The position numbers were made by a program, and so were the translations under genes. 38,881 bases of DNA, from NCBI GenBank assembly GCA_036639635.1, contig JAVWIF010000014.1:1-38881 (forward strand), given 5' to 3'. How positions within the stretch are numbered: position 1 is the stretch's first letter; each line of letters opens with the position of its first letter. The notes beneath the pieces were generated by a model. It made no database searches. It worked only from the letters and a program-made list of their open reading frames with translations, and was not told the origin of the DNA. Source of the DNA: JAVWIF01 sp036639635 (lineage in GTDB: Bacteria > Bacillota_I > Bacilli_A > Erysipelotrichales > Erysipelotrichaceae). Shown one piece after another: positions 8,227-16,627 of this stretch.

Positions 8227-8256
8227 AATATATCATAAGGGGGTCATTATTGTCAA
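8227..8256 (-). promoter_or_regulatory. Promoter of tRNA-Ala
   Basis: On the minus strand, TTGACA (8256-8251), an 18-bp spacer and TATATT (8232-8227), just upstream of the tRNA. Confidence 0.65.
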
Positions 8257-8309
8257 TCTTATTTTGAAAATTTGTAGGATAAACGCATCAACGCATCAAT
8301 TATATATCT

Positions 8310-9536
8310 TTATATACAATTCACATTACATACAAATACATCTCTGTTTAAAGTATAATTTTTTTCTGTATTGCACACAATACATGAAATTCCAAATTCA
8401 TATTGACTTTCTTTTAAAAATTTAAATGATTTTACGTGACTTTCATTGAATAAACAACCTTTTTTAATTTCAATGCAGTGATTTTTAAGATTTTCTTGAA
8501 TAATAAGATCAATTTCATTTTGATTATTATCTCGATAATAATAGCCATTAAATACTTTGCCATTGTTACGATAAGACTTTATAATTTCATTCATCACATA
8601 GGTTTCCATAAATGCACCAGCGAGATTACTGATGAGTAAATTTTCGTAATCATATACCCTAGCAAGATGCGCAGCTAAACCTGTGTCACAAAAATATAAT
8701 TTAGGGTTTTTAACTATTCTTTTCGATAATTTTATTTCACTATATGGTTGAAGCAAATAAATAATACCGGAAGTTTCTAAAATAGAAATCCATGATTTTA
8801 TTGTAGCGTGTGTTACTCCAACACTTTTTGCTATATCTGAATAATTTATTTGTTGACTAGTTAAAGTCGCTAAATGCTGTAAAAAGTTGTGAAATGATAG
8901 TTTGTCTTTGAGGTGAATAAGTTCACTGACATCTCTATCTAAATAGGTGTTTATATAGTTTGCATAAAATAAATGAGTGTCCATTTCTTTATCCTTATAT
9001 AGTTGAGGATAAAATCCTCTTACAATATTTTTAAACAAATCATGAACATCAATTGCTTTATATTCGTTTTTCAATAGATCAAAGGATGGTAAAAATGCTT
9101 TTTCTTCTCTTTTGAGAATCTCGTTTTGACTTAAAGGTAACATTTGTAGAATGCTTGCTCTTCCTGCTAATGATTGTGTAACATTTCTCATAAGATTGAA
9201 AGTTTGTGAACCGGTTAGCACGAACATTCCATTTGCATTGTCATCTAACAATCTTTTTTTGTTGACAATTGACTCAATAACTTCAATTAAAATAGGGGAA
9301 TACTGAATTTCATCAATAATTAAAGGAACTCCATGTTGTTGTATAAAAAAATCAGGATCTTCTATTGCTAGTTTTCGTTCGGAAATGTTGTCTAGAGTGA
9401 CATAAGTAAAACCTCTAGATTTAGTAAGTTTAAATACCTCAGTAGATTTTCCAACTTGGCGAGGTCCAGTTATTATAACGACAGGATAATGATCTAATGA
9501 ATATTCTATTTGATTTTGTATTGTTCTTTTTATCAT
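8310..9536 (-). CDS. AAA_14 / DUF4143 family ATPase
   Basis: A 408-residue protein: an AAA-type P-loop domain followed by DUF4143. It shows Walker A GPRQVGKST (24-32), Walker B LIIDEIQ (72-78) and the sensor-like LTGSQ. After a winged-helix-like middle (YSDIAKSVGVTHATIKSW), the C-terminal part has NEIDLIIQ...CIEIKKG, resembling a PD-(D/E)xK-like nuclease core. Members are widespread in bacteria and archaea and their function is unsettled. The start is ATG 9536, 4 nt after AAGGAGAA (9548-9541); an in-frame extension to 9608 lacks a ribosome binding site and crosses the promoter. A 17-bp perfect inverted repeat overlaps the promoter. Confidence 0.85.
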   Translation of the reverse strand: MIKRTIQNQIEYSLDHYPVVIITGPRQVGKSTEVFKLTKSRGFTYVTLDNISERKLAIEDPDFFIQQHGVPLIIDEIQYSPILIEVIESIVNKKRLLDDNANGMFVLTGSQTFNLMRNVTQSLAGRASILQMLPLSQNEILKREEKAFLPSFDLLKNEYKAIDVHDLFKNIVRGFYPQLYKDKEMDTHLFYANYINTYLDRDVSELIHLKDKLSFHNFLQHLATLTSQQINYSDIAKSVGVTHATIKSWISILETSGIIYLLQPYSEIKLSKRIVKNPKLYFCDTGLAAHLARVYDYENLLISNLAGAFMETYVMNEIIKSYRNNGKVFNGYYYRDNNQNEIDLIIQENLKNHCIEIKKGCLFNESHVKSFKFLKESQYEFGISCIVCNTEKNYTLNRDVFVCNVNCI

Positions 9537-9546
9537 TACGTTCTCC

Positions 9547-9583
9547 TTATACAAATTGATAGTACTACTATCAATTTGTATAA
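9547..9583. repeat. Perfect 17-bp inverted repeat, probable operator or leader hairpin
   Basis: Arms TTATACAAATTGATAGT (9547-9563) and its exact complement (9567-9583) are separated by ACT. On the minus strand it overlaps the -10 element of the ATPase gene and runs into the first bases of its Shine-Dalgarno. This fits a repressor operator or a translation-blocking hairpin. Confidence 0.85.
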
Positions 9584-9608
9584 TAACATATAGTTTATGA
9601 TTACGCAA
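9580..9608 (-). promoter_or_regulatory. Probable promoter of the DUF4143 ATPase gene
   Basis: On the minus strand, TTGCGT (9608-9603), a 17-bp spacer and TATTAT (9585-9580). The predicted start falls within the inverted repeat. Confidence 0.5.
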
Positions 9609-9636
9609 TAGAATGGTACAAACATAATTTCATAAG

Positions 9637-9715
9637 ATAAAGATAGTATAAATATGAGTAGTTGTATCTTAACGTTATTTTAACATTGTTGCCTTTTCAC
9701 TCACACTATCTTTAT
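9637..9715. repeat. Spaced 11-bp inverted repeat ATAAAGATAGT / ACTATCTTTAT
   Basis: Arms at 9637-9647 and 9705-9715 are exact complements separated by 57 bp. The half-site core GATAGT/ACTATC also occurs in the 17-bp repeat at 9547-9583. Possibly two operators bound by one protein, or chance. Confidence 0.45.
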
Positions 9716-9756
9716 GACAGATTTGTTATCATAATGGTGTAAAGAAGGCGATTTTG

Positions 9757-9870
9757 ATGATGACAAATATTATTATAGGAGGTTGTTTAGTTTTAGCTAC
9801 AGCTTTGATACTAGTGACGATTTATATGATGAAGTCTGTAATAGATGGCATTGACCATCGACACTTTTAA
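9757..9870 (+). CDS. Small single-pass membrane protein (37 aa)
   Basis: A short ORF starting MMTNIIIGG, followed by a continuous hydrophobic stretch (LVLATALILVTIYMM), then a polar tail ending IDHRHF. This is the layout of a single-span membrane peptide. AAGAAGG lies 8 nt upstream of ATG 9757 and a clear terminator follows 9 nt after the stop, so it looks like a real monocistronic gene. It is unrelated to anything I recognise. Its neighbours (ATPase upstream on the minus strand, serC downstream) give no functional hint. Confidence 0.6.
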   Translation: MMTNIIIGGCLVLATALILVTIYMMKSVIDGIDHRHF

Positions 9871-9879
9871 TATTATGTG

Positions 9880-9910
9880 AAGAAAGTAGTTGTAGATTAC
9901 TTTCTTTTTT
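9880..9910 (+). terminator. Terminator after the small membrane protein
   Basis: Stem AAGAAAGTA / TACTTTCTT (9880-9888 with 9898-9906) followed by Ts. The stretch from 9911 to 10060 is AT-rich with nothing else recognisable. Confidence 0.8.
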
Positions 9911-10065
9911 ATATGGAAAGAAGCAATAAAGTATAAGCTGTGAGTAATAAGATTTATAATATTCTACAAAACGAGAACAAATGTATAAGATTTGTTTACA
10001 ATAATGAAACTGTTACATTTTTATTTACAAAATATTTCAAAGTATCTTTCATTTTATTTCATTTG

Positions 10066-10074
10066 TGCTATAAT
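10066..10074 (+). promoter_or_regulatory. Extended -10 promoter of serC-serA
   Basis: TGC-TATAAT (TGn extended -10) about 48 bp before serC. No good -35 is visible. The same TGCTATAAT string precedes topB (14126) and cdaA (17458). A further TATAAT at 10089-10094 is nearer the gene. Confidence 0.55.
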
Positions 10075-10121
10075 GATTGACAATAACATATAATGTTAGT
10101 GAGAAAGGAAGGTACCAATTT

Positions 10122-11207
10122 ATGGCCGAAAAAAGAATTTACAACTTTGCAGCAGGACCATCAATGCTGCCATTGGAAGTTTTAGAGAAAGCACAAAAAC
10201 AAATGTTGAATTATGAGGGTAGTGGAATGTCGGTCATGGAGATGAGTCATCGATCTAAGGCTTACGACGCAATTATAAAGAAAACGCAGGAAAGAATGCG
10301 TACTATATTAAATATTCCAGATAACTATAAGGTGTTGTTTTTACAAGGAGGAGCTACTACTCAATTTTCTAGTGTACCTTTGAATCTATTACAAAAAGGA
10401 ACTGCAGATTATGTTGTAACTGGATACTTTGCGAATAAAGCATTTGCTGAGGCAAAAAAATATGGAGATATTAATTTAGCTGCTAGTAGTAAGGATAAAG
10501 ACTATACGTATATTCCCAAACAAGAGGAACTTAAGTTAAATAGTGATGCTGATTATGTTTATTACTGTGCTAATAACACTATTTATGGAACAGAATGGAA
10601 ATATGTACCAGAAACAAATGGGGTACCTTTAGTAGCAGATATGTCTAGTAATATATTATCTAAACCAATTGATGTATCTAAGTATGGAATTATTTTTGCA
10701 GGAGCACAGAAAAATATGGGATGCGCTGGATTAAGCGTAGTGATTGTTCGTGATGATTTAATTGGACATGCACTAGATATTACACCAGTGATGAATGATT
10801 ATGCACCATTAGCAGATAAGGATTCTATGTACAATACACCTCCAACATATGCCATTTATATTTTAGGATTAGTACTTGAATGGATTGAAAATTTAGGTGG
10901 GTTAGAAAAGATGAAAGCTTTAAATGAAAAGAAAGCAAATCTTTTATATAACTATTTAGATTCTTCTTCCTTTTATAAGACAAGTGTAAATAAAACAGAT
11001 CGTTCTTTAATGAATGTTACTTTCCGTGCACCTAATGAAGAATTAGATGCGGCTTTTGCGAAAGAAAGTGCAGCAGCTGGAATGAGTAATTTAAAAGGAC
11101 ATCGTGCCGTTGGTGGAATGCGTGCCTCTATCTATAACGCTATGCCTTTGGAAGGTGTAGAAACACTAATTGCATTTATGAAAAAATTTGAAGAAGAACA
11201 TAAATAA
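10122..11207 (+). CDS. serC: Phosphoserine aminotransferase
   Basis: PLP enzyme of serine biosynthesis (3-phosphohydroxypyruvate plus glutamate to phosphoserine), 361 residues, the usual length. The opening YNFAAGPSMLP is diagnostic for SerC; the PLP lysine is Lys197 in FAGAQKNMG, and the C-terminus has HRAVGGMRASIYNA. ATG 10122 follows AGGAAGG at 9 nt; an upstream in-frame TTG (10077) lies in the promoter region. It is the first gene of a two-gene operon with serA 12 bp downstream. No serB (phosphoserine phosphatase) is seen in the operon. Confidence 0.97.
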   Translation: MAEKRIYNFAAGPSMLPLEVLEKAQKQMLNYEGSGMSVMEMSHRSKAYDAIIKKTQERMRTILNIPDNYKVLFLQGGATTQFSSVPLNLLQKGTADYVVTGYFANKAFAEAKKYGDINLAASSKDKDYTYIPKQEELKLNSDADYVYYCANNTIYGTEWKYVPETNGVPLVADMSSNILSKPIDVSKYGIIFAGAQKNMGCAGLSVVIVRDDLIGHALDITPVMNDYAPLADKDSMYNTPPTYAIYILGLVLEWIENLGGLEKMKALNEKKANLLYNYLDSSSFYKTSVNKTDRSLMNVTFRAPNEELDAAFAKESAAAGMSNLKGHRAVGGMRASIYNAMPLEGVETLIAFMKKFEEEHK

Positions 11208-11219
11208 GGGAGTAAACGA

Positions 11220-12383
11220 ATGAAAATAAAATTATTTAATAAGATAGCAAACATTGGGATTGAACGTTTTGATGAGAACTATGAGTTCTCTGAAGATTTT
11301 GAAAATTACGACGCTGTTTTGGTACGTAGTGCAAAACTACATGATGTAGAATTTCCAAAAGATTTAAAATGTATCGCAAGAGCTGGAGCAGGTGTAAACA
11401 ATATACCATTAGATGCTTGTAGTGAACAAGGAATCGTTGTTTTTAATACACCAGGGGCGAATGCAAATGCAGTTAAAGAATTAGTAATTGCGGCTCTTTT
11501 GATGTCTAGTCGTAAGATAACAAAAGGGATTGAATGGGTGAAAACATTAGAAGAAGATGAAATCTCAAAAGTAATTGAAAAAGGCAAAGGCAATTATGTT
11601 GGACCTGAAATAGCTGGAAAAAAACTTGGTGTTATTGGACTAGGTGCTATTGGAGTACAAGTAGCAAATGCTGCAGCGGCTCTTGATATGGATGTATATG
11701 GGTTTGATCCTTTTATTTCTGTACAAGCAGCTTGGACTTTAAAGGCAAGAATTCATCATATAAAGAATATTAAAACAATCTTTGAAGAATGTGATTATAT
11801 TACAATTCATGTACCATTTAATGAAAAAACGAAGAATATGATTGATGCAGAAGGCATTGCTGCTATGAAAAAAGGCGTTCGTGTTTTAAACTTTGCACGT
11901 GGTGGATTAATTGATGATGATGCGATGATAAAAGCAATAGAAGCTGGTAACATTGGTTGTTATATGACTGATTTTCCAACCAAAGAATTGTTAAAGTATG
12001 ATACGGTTATTGGTGTACCTCACTTAGGCGCATCAACACCTGAAAGTGAAGATAACTGTGCAGTAATGGCTGCAAATGAAACCATAGATTATTTAGAAAA
12101 TGGTAATATTACCAATTCTGTAAATATGCCAAATATGCAATTGGCACGAGAAGCTAAGAACCGTATTTGTATCATTAATAAAAATATACCAAACATGGTA
12201 GGTTCTATTACGACTGCTTTAGCAAATGTTGGGGTAAATATTGAAAACATGGCAAATAAAGGAAGAAATGGATATGCATATACCATTCTTGAAACAAATG
12301 ATGAAGTTAGTGAAGACTTAATGAAACGTATTGCTTCACATACTGGGATTGTTAAAGCTCGCTTAATTGTTGCGAAAGATTAA
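11220..12383 (+). CDS. serA: D-3-phosphoglycerate dehydrogenase
   Basis: First enzyme of serine synthesis (3-phosphoglycerate to 3-phosphohydroxypyruvate, NAD-linked), 387 residues. The Rossmann motif GVIGLGAIG is at 137-145; the catalytic residues expected are Arg227 (NFARGG), Glu256 (TKEL) and His268 (GVPHLGAST). The Glu-His spacing is shorter than in E. coli SerA. The last ~70 residues form an ACT domain (NMVGSITTALANVGVNIENM), a likely serine-binding regulatory site. It follows serC by 12 bp with its own GGGAG, and a terminator closes the operon. It is the short form that lacks the intervening ASB domain. Confidence 0.95.
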   Translation: MKIKLFNKIANIGIERFDENYEFSEDFENYDAVLVRSAKLHDVEFPKDLKCIARAGAGVNNIPLDACSEQGIVVFNTPGANANAVKELVIAALLMSSRKITKGIEWVKTLEEDEISKVIEKGKGNYVGPEIAGKKLGVIGLGAIGVQVANAAAALDMDVYGFDPFISVQAAWTLKARIHHIKNIKTIFEECDYITIHVPFNEKTKNMIDAEGIAAMKKGVRVLNFARGGLIDDDAMIKAIEAGNIGCYMTDFPTKELLKYDTVIGVPHLGASTPESEDNCAVMAANETIDYLENGNITNSVNMPNMQLAREAKNRICIINKNIPNMVGSITTALANVGVNIENMANKGRNGYAYTILETNDEVSEDLMKRIASHTGIVKARLIVAKD

Positions 12384-12390
12384 TTATAAG

Positions 12391-12432
12391 AAGAAACTAT
12401 AACGAAATTGTTATGGTTTCTTTTGTTTTTTA
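12391..12432 (+). terminator. Terminator of serC-serA
   Basis: A 13-bp stem AAGAAACTATAAC / GTTATGGTTTCTT (one T-G) followed by TTGTTTTTT. Confidence 0.85.
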
Positions 12433-12458
12433 AATATATCCAAACCATTCAGAATACC

Positions 12459-12467
12459 TGTTATAAT
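12459..12467 (+). promoter_or_regulatory. Extended -10 promoter of aspD
   Basis: TGT-TATAAT, 40 bp before the start codon; no convincing -35. Confidence 0.5.
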
Positions 12468-12507
12468 GAAGGAAAGATTTGTTCGTTAAAACAGGAGGAA
12501 TATTGAC

Positions 12508-14100
12508 ATGGACAAAAAACAATTTGAAAAAGAGTTAGAAACACTAGGAGCATTTGAAATAAGTGCAAAGATGTTAAAGATGGCAAAGAATAATGAACGT
12601 CATAATACATATTTAAATGCTGGAAAAGGAAATCCTAACTGGATAAATACCCAAGCAAGACTTGCATTTGCACGTCTTATTGAGTTTGGTGTAGAAGAAT
12701 CAAAGAGGACAATGGATAAAGAAAGTTTGGGTGGTTATACGTGCTTAGAAGGGATTTATGAACGCCTGATTTCTTTTCTAGATGAAACAAAAGATTGTGA
12801 TAAGTTCTTAAAGGATGCGTTTACTTATTGTAAAGATCGCTTGGGAATGGATAAAGATGTTGTTGTGAAAGAGTTTAGTGATGCTATTCTTGGAAATAAT
12901 TACCCAGTGCCTAGTAGGTGTTTAACAAATATTGAAAAGATACTAAATGCTTTTTTAGAGAAAACATTATACAAAGGGGTTTCTTTAAAAGATAGTACGA
13001 AGGTATTTCCATGTGAAGGAGGAAGTGCTGCAATATGTTATATCTTTAATACGTTAGAAAAAAATGGCTTATTAGCTAAAGGTGATAAAATAGCAATGAA
13101 TACCCCAATATTTACACCGTATTTACAGATTCCTAAATTATCAATGTATGATATGGTGGAAGTTGATTTACAAGAAAGTGCTGCAACGAATTGGGAAATA
13201 CCATTAAATGCACTCGATGTGCTATATGATGAAAGTATCAAAGCTTTCTTTTTAGTAAATCCTTCGAATCCAGGATCACATGCACTGAGTGCTGAATTGT
13301 TAGAAAAGATAAAAGAGATTGTTGATGTTCGTAAAGATTTAATGATTATTAGCGATGATGTATATGGAACTTTTGTTGATGGGTTTCAAAGCGTCTATAG
13401 TGTGGCTCCACGCAATACTATTTTAGTATATTCATATTCGAAACTATATGGCGCAACAGGTTGGCGTGTGGGGTTGATTGCGATGAATGAAAAAAATATT
13501 TATGATGATTTACTTGCTAACTTACCTGAAGAAAAACTAAAAGCATTAGATAATGATTATAGAATCGTTACAATAAACACTAGAGCATTTCCAATTGTAG
13601 AGCGTTTTGCTGCTGATAGTCGTTCCATTGGACTATATCATACATCCGGTTTGTCTACACCACAGCAAGCTATGATGGCATTGTTTTCACTGACTTGTTT
13701 ACTACATGAAGAATGTGATCCTTACAGTGAAACCTGTAAAGAAATCGTAAGAAGAAGGTATCATGATTTGATGAGTAATCTTGGTTTGCATGAGGATAAT
13801 GGACGCTTAAATTCTAAATATTATGCGTTATTGAATGTTTATGAACTCGCAGAAACTTTATATGGGAAAGCATTTAAAGCGTATTTAATGGAAAACTTTG
13901 AAGAAATAGATTTCTTAGAAAATTTAGCTCAAGAAGAAGGAGTTGTTTTGATGGAGGGTGTTGGATTTGCGACAAAGCCAGGCATTGTTCGTGTTTCACA
14001 AGCAAACCTGGTAGATGAAGCGTATGCGAAAATAGCAAAACGTATGAAAGAATTAATGAAAGAGTACTATGATGAGTATTTAGAGACTTTAAATTCATAA
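12508..14100 (+). CDS. aspD: Aspartate 4-decarboxylase / aspartate aminotransferase
   Basis: PLP enzyme of fold type I, 530 residues, the length of bifunctional L-aspartate beta-decarboxylases (aspartate to alanine plus CO2) rather than of ordinary ~400-residue aminotransferases. Supporting motifs are the N-terminal LNAGKGNPNWI, NPSNPGS, ISDDVYGTFVD and the PLP lysine Lys312 in YSYSKLYGATGWRVG. GGAGG precedes ATG 12508. In lactic acid bacteria the partner is the aspartate/alanine antiporter AspT, giving a proton-motive cycle; no aspT lies next to it here, so the gene may serve alanine supply. It could also act mainly as a transaminase. Confidence 0.88.
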   Translation: MDKKQFEKELETLGAFEISAKMLKMAKNNERHNTYLNAGKGNPNWINTQARLAFARLIEFGVEESKRTMDKESLGGYTCLEGIYERLISFLDETKDCDKFLKDAFTYCKDRLGMDKDVVVKEFSDAILGNNYPVPSRCLTNIEKILNAFLEKTLYKGVSLKDSTKVFPCEGGSAAICYIFNTLEKNGLLAKGDKIAMNTPIFTPYLQIPKLSMYDMVEVDLQESAATNWEIPLNALDVLYDESIKAFFLVNPSNPGSHALSAELLEKIKEIVDVRKDLMIISDDVYGTFVDGFQSVYSVAPRNTILVYSYSKLYGATGWRVGLIAMNEKNIYDDLLANLPEEKLKALDNDYRIVTINTRAFPIVERFAADSRSIGLYHTSGLSTPQQAMMALFSLTCLLHEECDPYSETCKEIVRRRYHDLMSNLGLHEDNGRLNSKYYALLNVYELAETLYGKAFKAYLMENFEEIDFLENLAQEEGVVLMEGVGFATKPGIVRVSQANLVDEAYAKIAKRMKELMKEYYDEYLETLNS

Positions 14101-14125
14101 ACTATTAGAAATTTAATCGGTTGTT

Positions 14126-14134
14126 TGCTATAAT
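14126..14134 (+). promoter_or_regulatory. Extended -10 promoter of topB
   Basis: TGC-TATAAT (14126-14134), 30 bp before the GTG start. Confidence 0.5.
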
Positions 14135-14164
14135 CAATATTGAAAATTAGGAAGGGTGTTGTCT

Positions 14165-16309
14165 GTGCGTTCTTTAATAATTGCCGAGAAACCAGAACTA
14201 GGAAGAGCAATTGCTTCTGCAATTGATGGACCAAATAAAGAAGTTCGTGGTGTTATAAATAAGCAAAATGTTGTGATTACTTGGGCATATGGGCACTTAC
14301 TTCGCTTATGTGAACCTGATGAATATGATAGTAAATATAAAAAGTGGAAAAAAGAAGATTTACCAATTTGTTTTGAGGATTGGAAACTAGTTCCTGATGG
14401 AAATAAACGTGAGCGTGTCAATCAAATTTGTGAATTGATGAAAAATTGTGATCAAATTATACATGCAGGTGACCCAGATGATGAAGGACAGTTTTTAATA
14501 GATGAAATATTAGAATATGCGCATAATACCAAACCAGTAAAACGCGTTTACATTAATGATAATACGCCTGCTAATATAAAAAAGGCCTTTCATCATTTAC
14601 TTGATAATGATGAAAAACTACGCGCGCTTGGGCGTAGTGCCTATGCAAGAGCAGTCGCTGATTATGTGGTAGGTATCAATTATTCTCGTCTGTTTAGTTT
14701 GTTGTTGAAGCGTAAAGGATTAAGCGTAGGACGTGTACAAAGTCCTACACTTGGTCTTATTGTTATGCGTGATGAACAAGTGGATTCTCATATTAAAACG
14801 AAGTATTATGAACTGCGTGTAATAGGTGATGTAAGTGAACCTAAAACCAGTATTTCTTTACAATTAAAGCCTAAAAGTGAACTATTAGAAGATGGAAAAC
14901 ATATCTTTCATAAAGAAGTGTTAGAAGAAGCACAAGAAAATATGATGAAAGATGTTAATAAAACGTTACATATTGAAGAAAAGCTAGTGGAAAGTAAACC
15001 ACCACTTCCTTTTAATTTGGCTAAATTGCAAGCCCATATGAATATTAAATTTGGTTTTGATTTAAGTAAAACAGATCAAATCACACAAACATTACGTGAT
15101 AAATATCAAGCAATTACGTACAATCGTAGTGATTCACAATACTTAAAAGAAGAACATTTTCAAGAAGCTAATAAAGTATTATGCGCAGTTATGGAAAAAC
15201 TAGGACAAACATATCCATTGGATTACACGATTCATTCAGAATGTTTTAATGAAAAATATGTAAGTGCGCATCATGCGATTATTCCAACCATGTCTTCATT
15301 TAATATCCAAGCTTTATTACCTGATGAACGTAAGGTATATGAAGAAATTGCGAAATATTATATCATGCAATTTCTACCACCAATAAAAAAACGTCAACTA
15401 AGTGCGAGTGTTCCAAGTGCATATGGAGAATTGAAAGCTACGAGTATGTTTGTGCTTGATGAAGGATATAAACAATATTTTAAAGATCAAAAAGAAGAAA
15501 ACGAAGAGGAAGAAGAGACTTCTAAATTTGATCTTCCACAAGGTGATTATCCCATTTGTTTGCATGATAGTGAACTCGTTGAAAAAGAAACCAATCCTCC
15601 TAAACGCTATACTCAAGCATCCCTAATTAAGGATATGACGAGTATTGCAAAATATGTCCAAGATAAAGAGATTAAAGAAATACTAAAGAAAAAAGATAAA
15701 GATAAAAAAGGAGAAAATGGGAGTATCGGAACAAGTGCAACGCGTTCTACAATTGTTGAAACATTATTAAAGCGTGAGTATGTAGAGATGAAAGGAAAGA
15801 ATATTATTTCTACACAATTGGGGAAAGACTTTTATCATATTTTACCTGATGAAATAAAGAAACCAGATCTAACCGCAAAATGGTGGCTTATCCAAGAAGA
15901 TATTAAAGAAGGAAGTGCAGATGTTCAAACACTAGTAGACAGTGTACTACTTGCATTTGAACCGCATTTACACAAAGATTATTCACACCTAAAAATATCT
16001 GGAGAAGAACCCATTGACGATACACGTGAAAGTATTGGAATTTGTCCTGTTTGTGGAAATAAGATTGTAGAGAACTCTAAAGGATATGGTTGTGTAAACT
16101 ATCGCAATGGTTGTAAATATGCCATATGGAAAGAAGACAAGTTCTTTAAAGCAATCAATAAAGAAGTCAGTCTACCCATGGCTAAAAAGTTATTAAATGA
16201 TTCCTATTGTTTAGTGAAAATTATGATAGATGATAAAGAATGCATTAAAATTGTTCAATTAGGCTTACGCAATGGTCGTGCTGTTTATCGCTTGCTAGAT
16301 AAGACATAA
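14165..16309 (+). CDS. topB: DNA topoisomerase III (type IA)
   Basis: Single-strand-cutting topoisomerase that decatenates DNA, 714 residues. The Toprim domain starts at the N-terminus (LIIAEKPELG, catalytic Glu8) with the acidic triad in GDPDDEGQ (102-108). The active-site tyrosine is Tyr319 in ITYNRSDSQYL. A charged, Lys-rich segment lies near residues 440-525. A zinc-ribbon-like C-terminus has CPVC at 627-630 with Cys643 and Cys650. The GTG at 14165 is chosen because AGGAAGG lies about 9 nt upstream and the protein then begins as family members do; an earlier GTG at 14156 overlaps the Shine-Dalgarno. It ends at a strong terminator facing the YjzC-like gene. Confidence 0.93.
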   Translation: MRSLIIAEKPELGRAIASAIDGPNKEVRGVINKQNVVITWAYGHLLRLCEPDEYDSKYKKWKKEDLPICFEDWKLVPDGNKRERVNQICELMKNCDQIIHAGDPDDEGQFLIDEILEYAHNTKPVKRVYINDNTPANIKKAFHHLLDNDEKLRALGRSAYARAVADYVVGINYSRLFSLLLKRKGLSVGRVQSPTLGLIVMRDEQVDSHIKTKYYELRVIGDVSEPKTSISLQLKPKSELLEDGKHIFHKEVLEEAQENMMKDVNKTLHIEEKLVESKPPLPFNLAKLQAHMNIKFGFDLSKTDQITQTLRDKYQAITYNRSDSQYLKEEHFQEANKVLCAVMEKLGQTYPLDYTIHSECFNEKYVSAHHAIIPTMSSFNIQALLPDERKVYEEIAKYYIMQFLPPIKKRQLSASVPSAYGELKATSMFVLDEGYKQYFKDQKEENEEEEETSKFDLPQGDYPICLHDSELVEKETNPPKRYTQASLIKDMTSIAKYVQDKEIKEILKKKDKDKKGENGSIGTSATRSTIVETLLKREYVEMKGKNIISTQLGKDFYHILPDEIKKPDLTAKWWLIQEDIKEGSADVQTLVDSVLLAFEPHLHKDYSHLKISGEEPIDDTRESIGICPVCGNKIVENSKGYGCVNYRNGCKYAIWKEDKFFKAINKEVSLPMAKKLLNDSYCLVKIMIDDKECIKIVQLGLRNGRAVYRLLDKT

Positions 16310-16352
16310 AAAATCCTCTTATTTGTTCAATAGAACGAAAGAGGATTTTTTT
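16309..16352. terminator. Bidirectional terminator between topB and the YjzC-like gene
   Basis: A 12-bp stem AAAAATCCTCTT / AAGAGGATTTTT (16309-16320 with 16339-16350), with an inner GTTC/GAAC, and A- and T-runs at the outer ends that serve both converging genes. Confidence 0.9.
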
Positions 16353-16361
16353 GCATTTAAT

Positions 16362-16523
16362 CTATTTTGATTCGTAGTAACATCCTTCTTCTTGAGAAGG
16401 AGGAAAACGTTTGCCTTTTTCAACATCAATATCCTGGTTAATCATTTTACCTTTTGCGTTATAACAAGCGTATTTACCACTCTTATCACAACTCATTCCA
16501 GGACGGAATTTTTTCTGTGCCAT
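16362..16523 (-). CDS. YjzC-like small protein (53 aa)
   Basis: A minus-strand ORF starting MAQKKFRPGMSCDKSG, with KGKRFPP near residue 36-42 and three cysteines (12, 20, 48). The FRPG...SGxY...KGxxFPP pattern resembles the YjzC family of small Bacillota proteins of unknown function. The ribosome binding site is excellent (CAGGAGGTG, 16538-16530) and a shared terminator follows the stop, so it is clearly expressed. It shares a ~100-bp intergenic region with the divergent HAD phosphatase gene. Confidence 0.75.
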   Translation of the reverse strand: MAQKKFRPGMSCDKSGKYACYNAKGKMINQDIDVEKGKRFPPSQEEGCYYESK

Positions 16524-16578
16524 TCTTAACACCTCCTGATAATAGTATGATAGAGACTAACGAAGTTATACATTTTGA

Positions 16579-16606
16579 TTGTAATTTTTAGAGAACTTGT
16601 TAAAAT
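16579..16606 (+). promoter_or_regulatory. Possible promoter of the HAD phosphatase gene
   Basis: TTGTAA (16579-16584), a 16-bp spacer and TAAAAT (16601-16606), 22 bp before the start codon. Confidence 0.4.
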
Positions 16607-16627
16607 ATAAATAGTTGGAGGTACCCT

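Noticed and set aside
8284..8299. Short tandem CGCATCAA repeat downstream of the DUF4143 gene.
   Set aside because: Only two copies, with no associated element or consistent context.
9537..9608. Longer N-terminus for the DUF4143 ATPase.
   Set aside because: The extension would run through the 17-bp inverted repeat and the promoter; ATG 9536 has a strong ribosome binding site.
10077..10121. Upstream start of serC at TTG 10077, and a TTGACA promoter at the same place.
   Set aside because: SerC proteins begin at the ATG 10122 region. The TTGACA is only 6 bp from the next TATAAT, too close to act as a -35.
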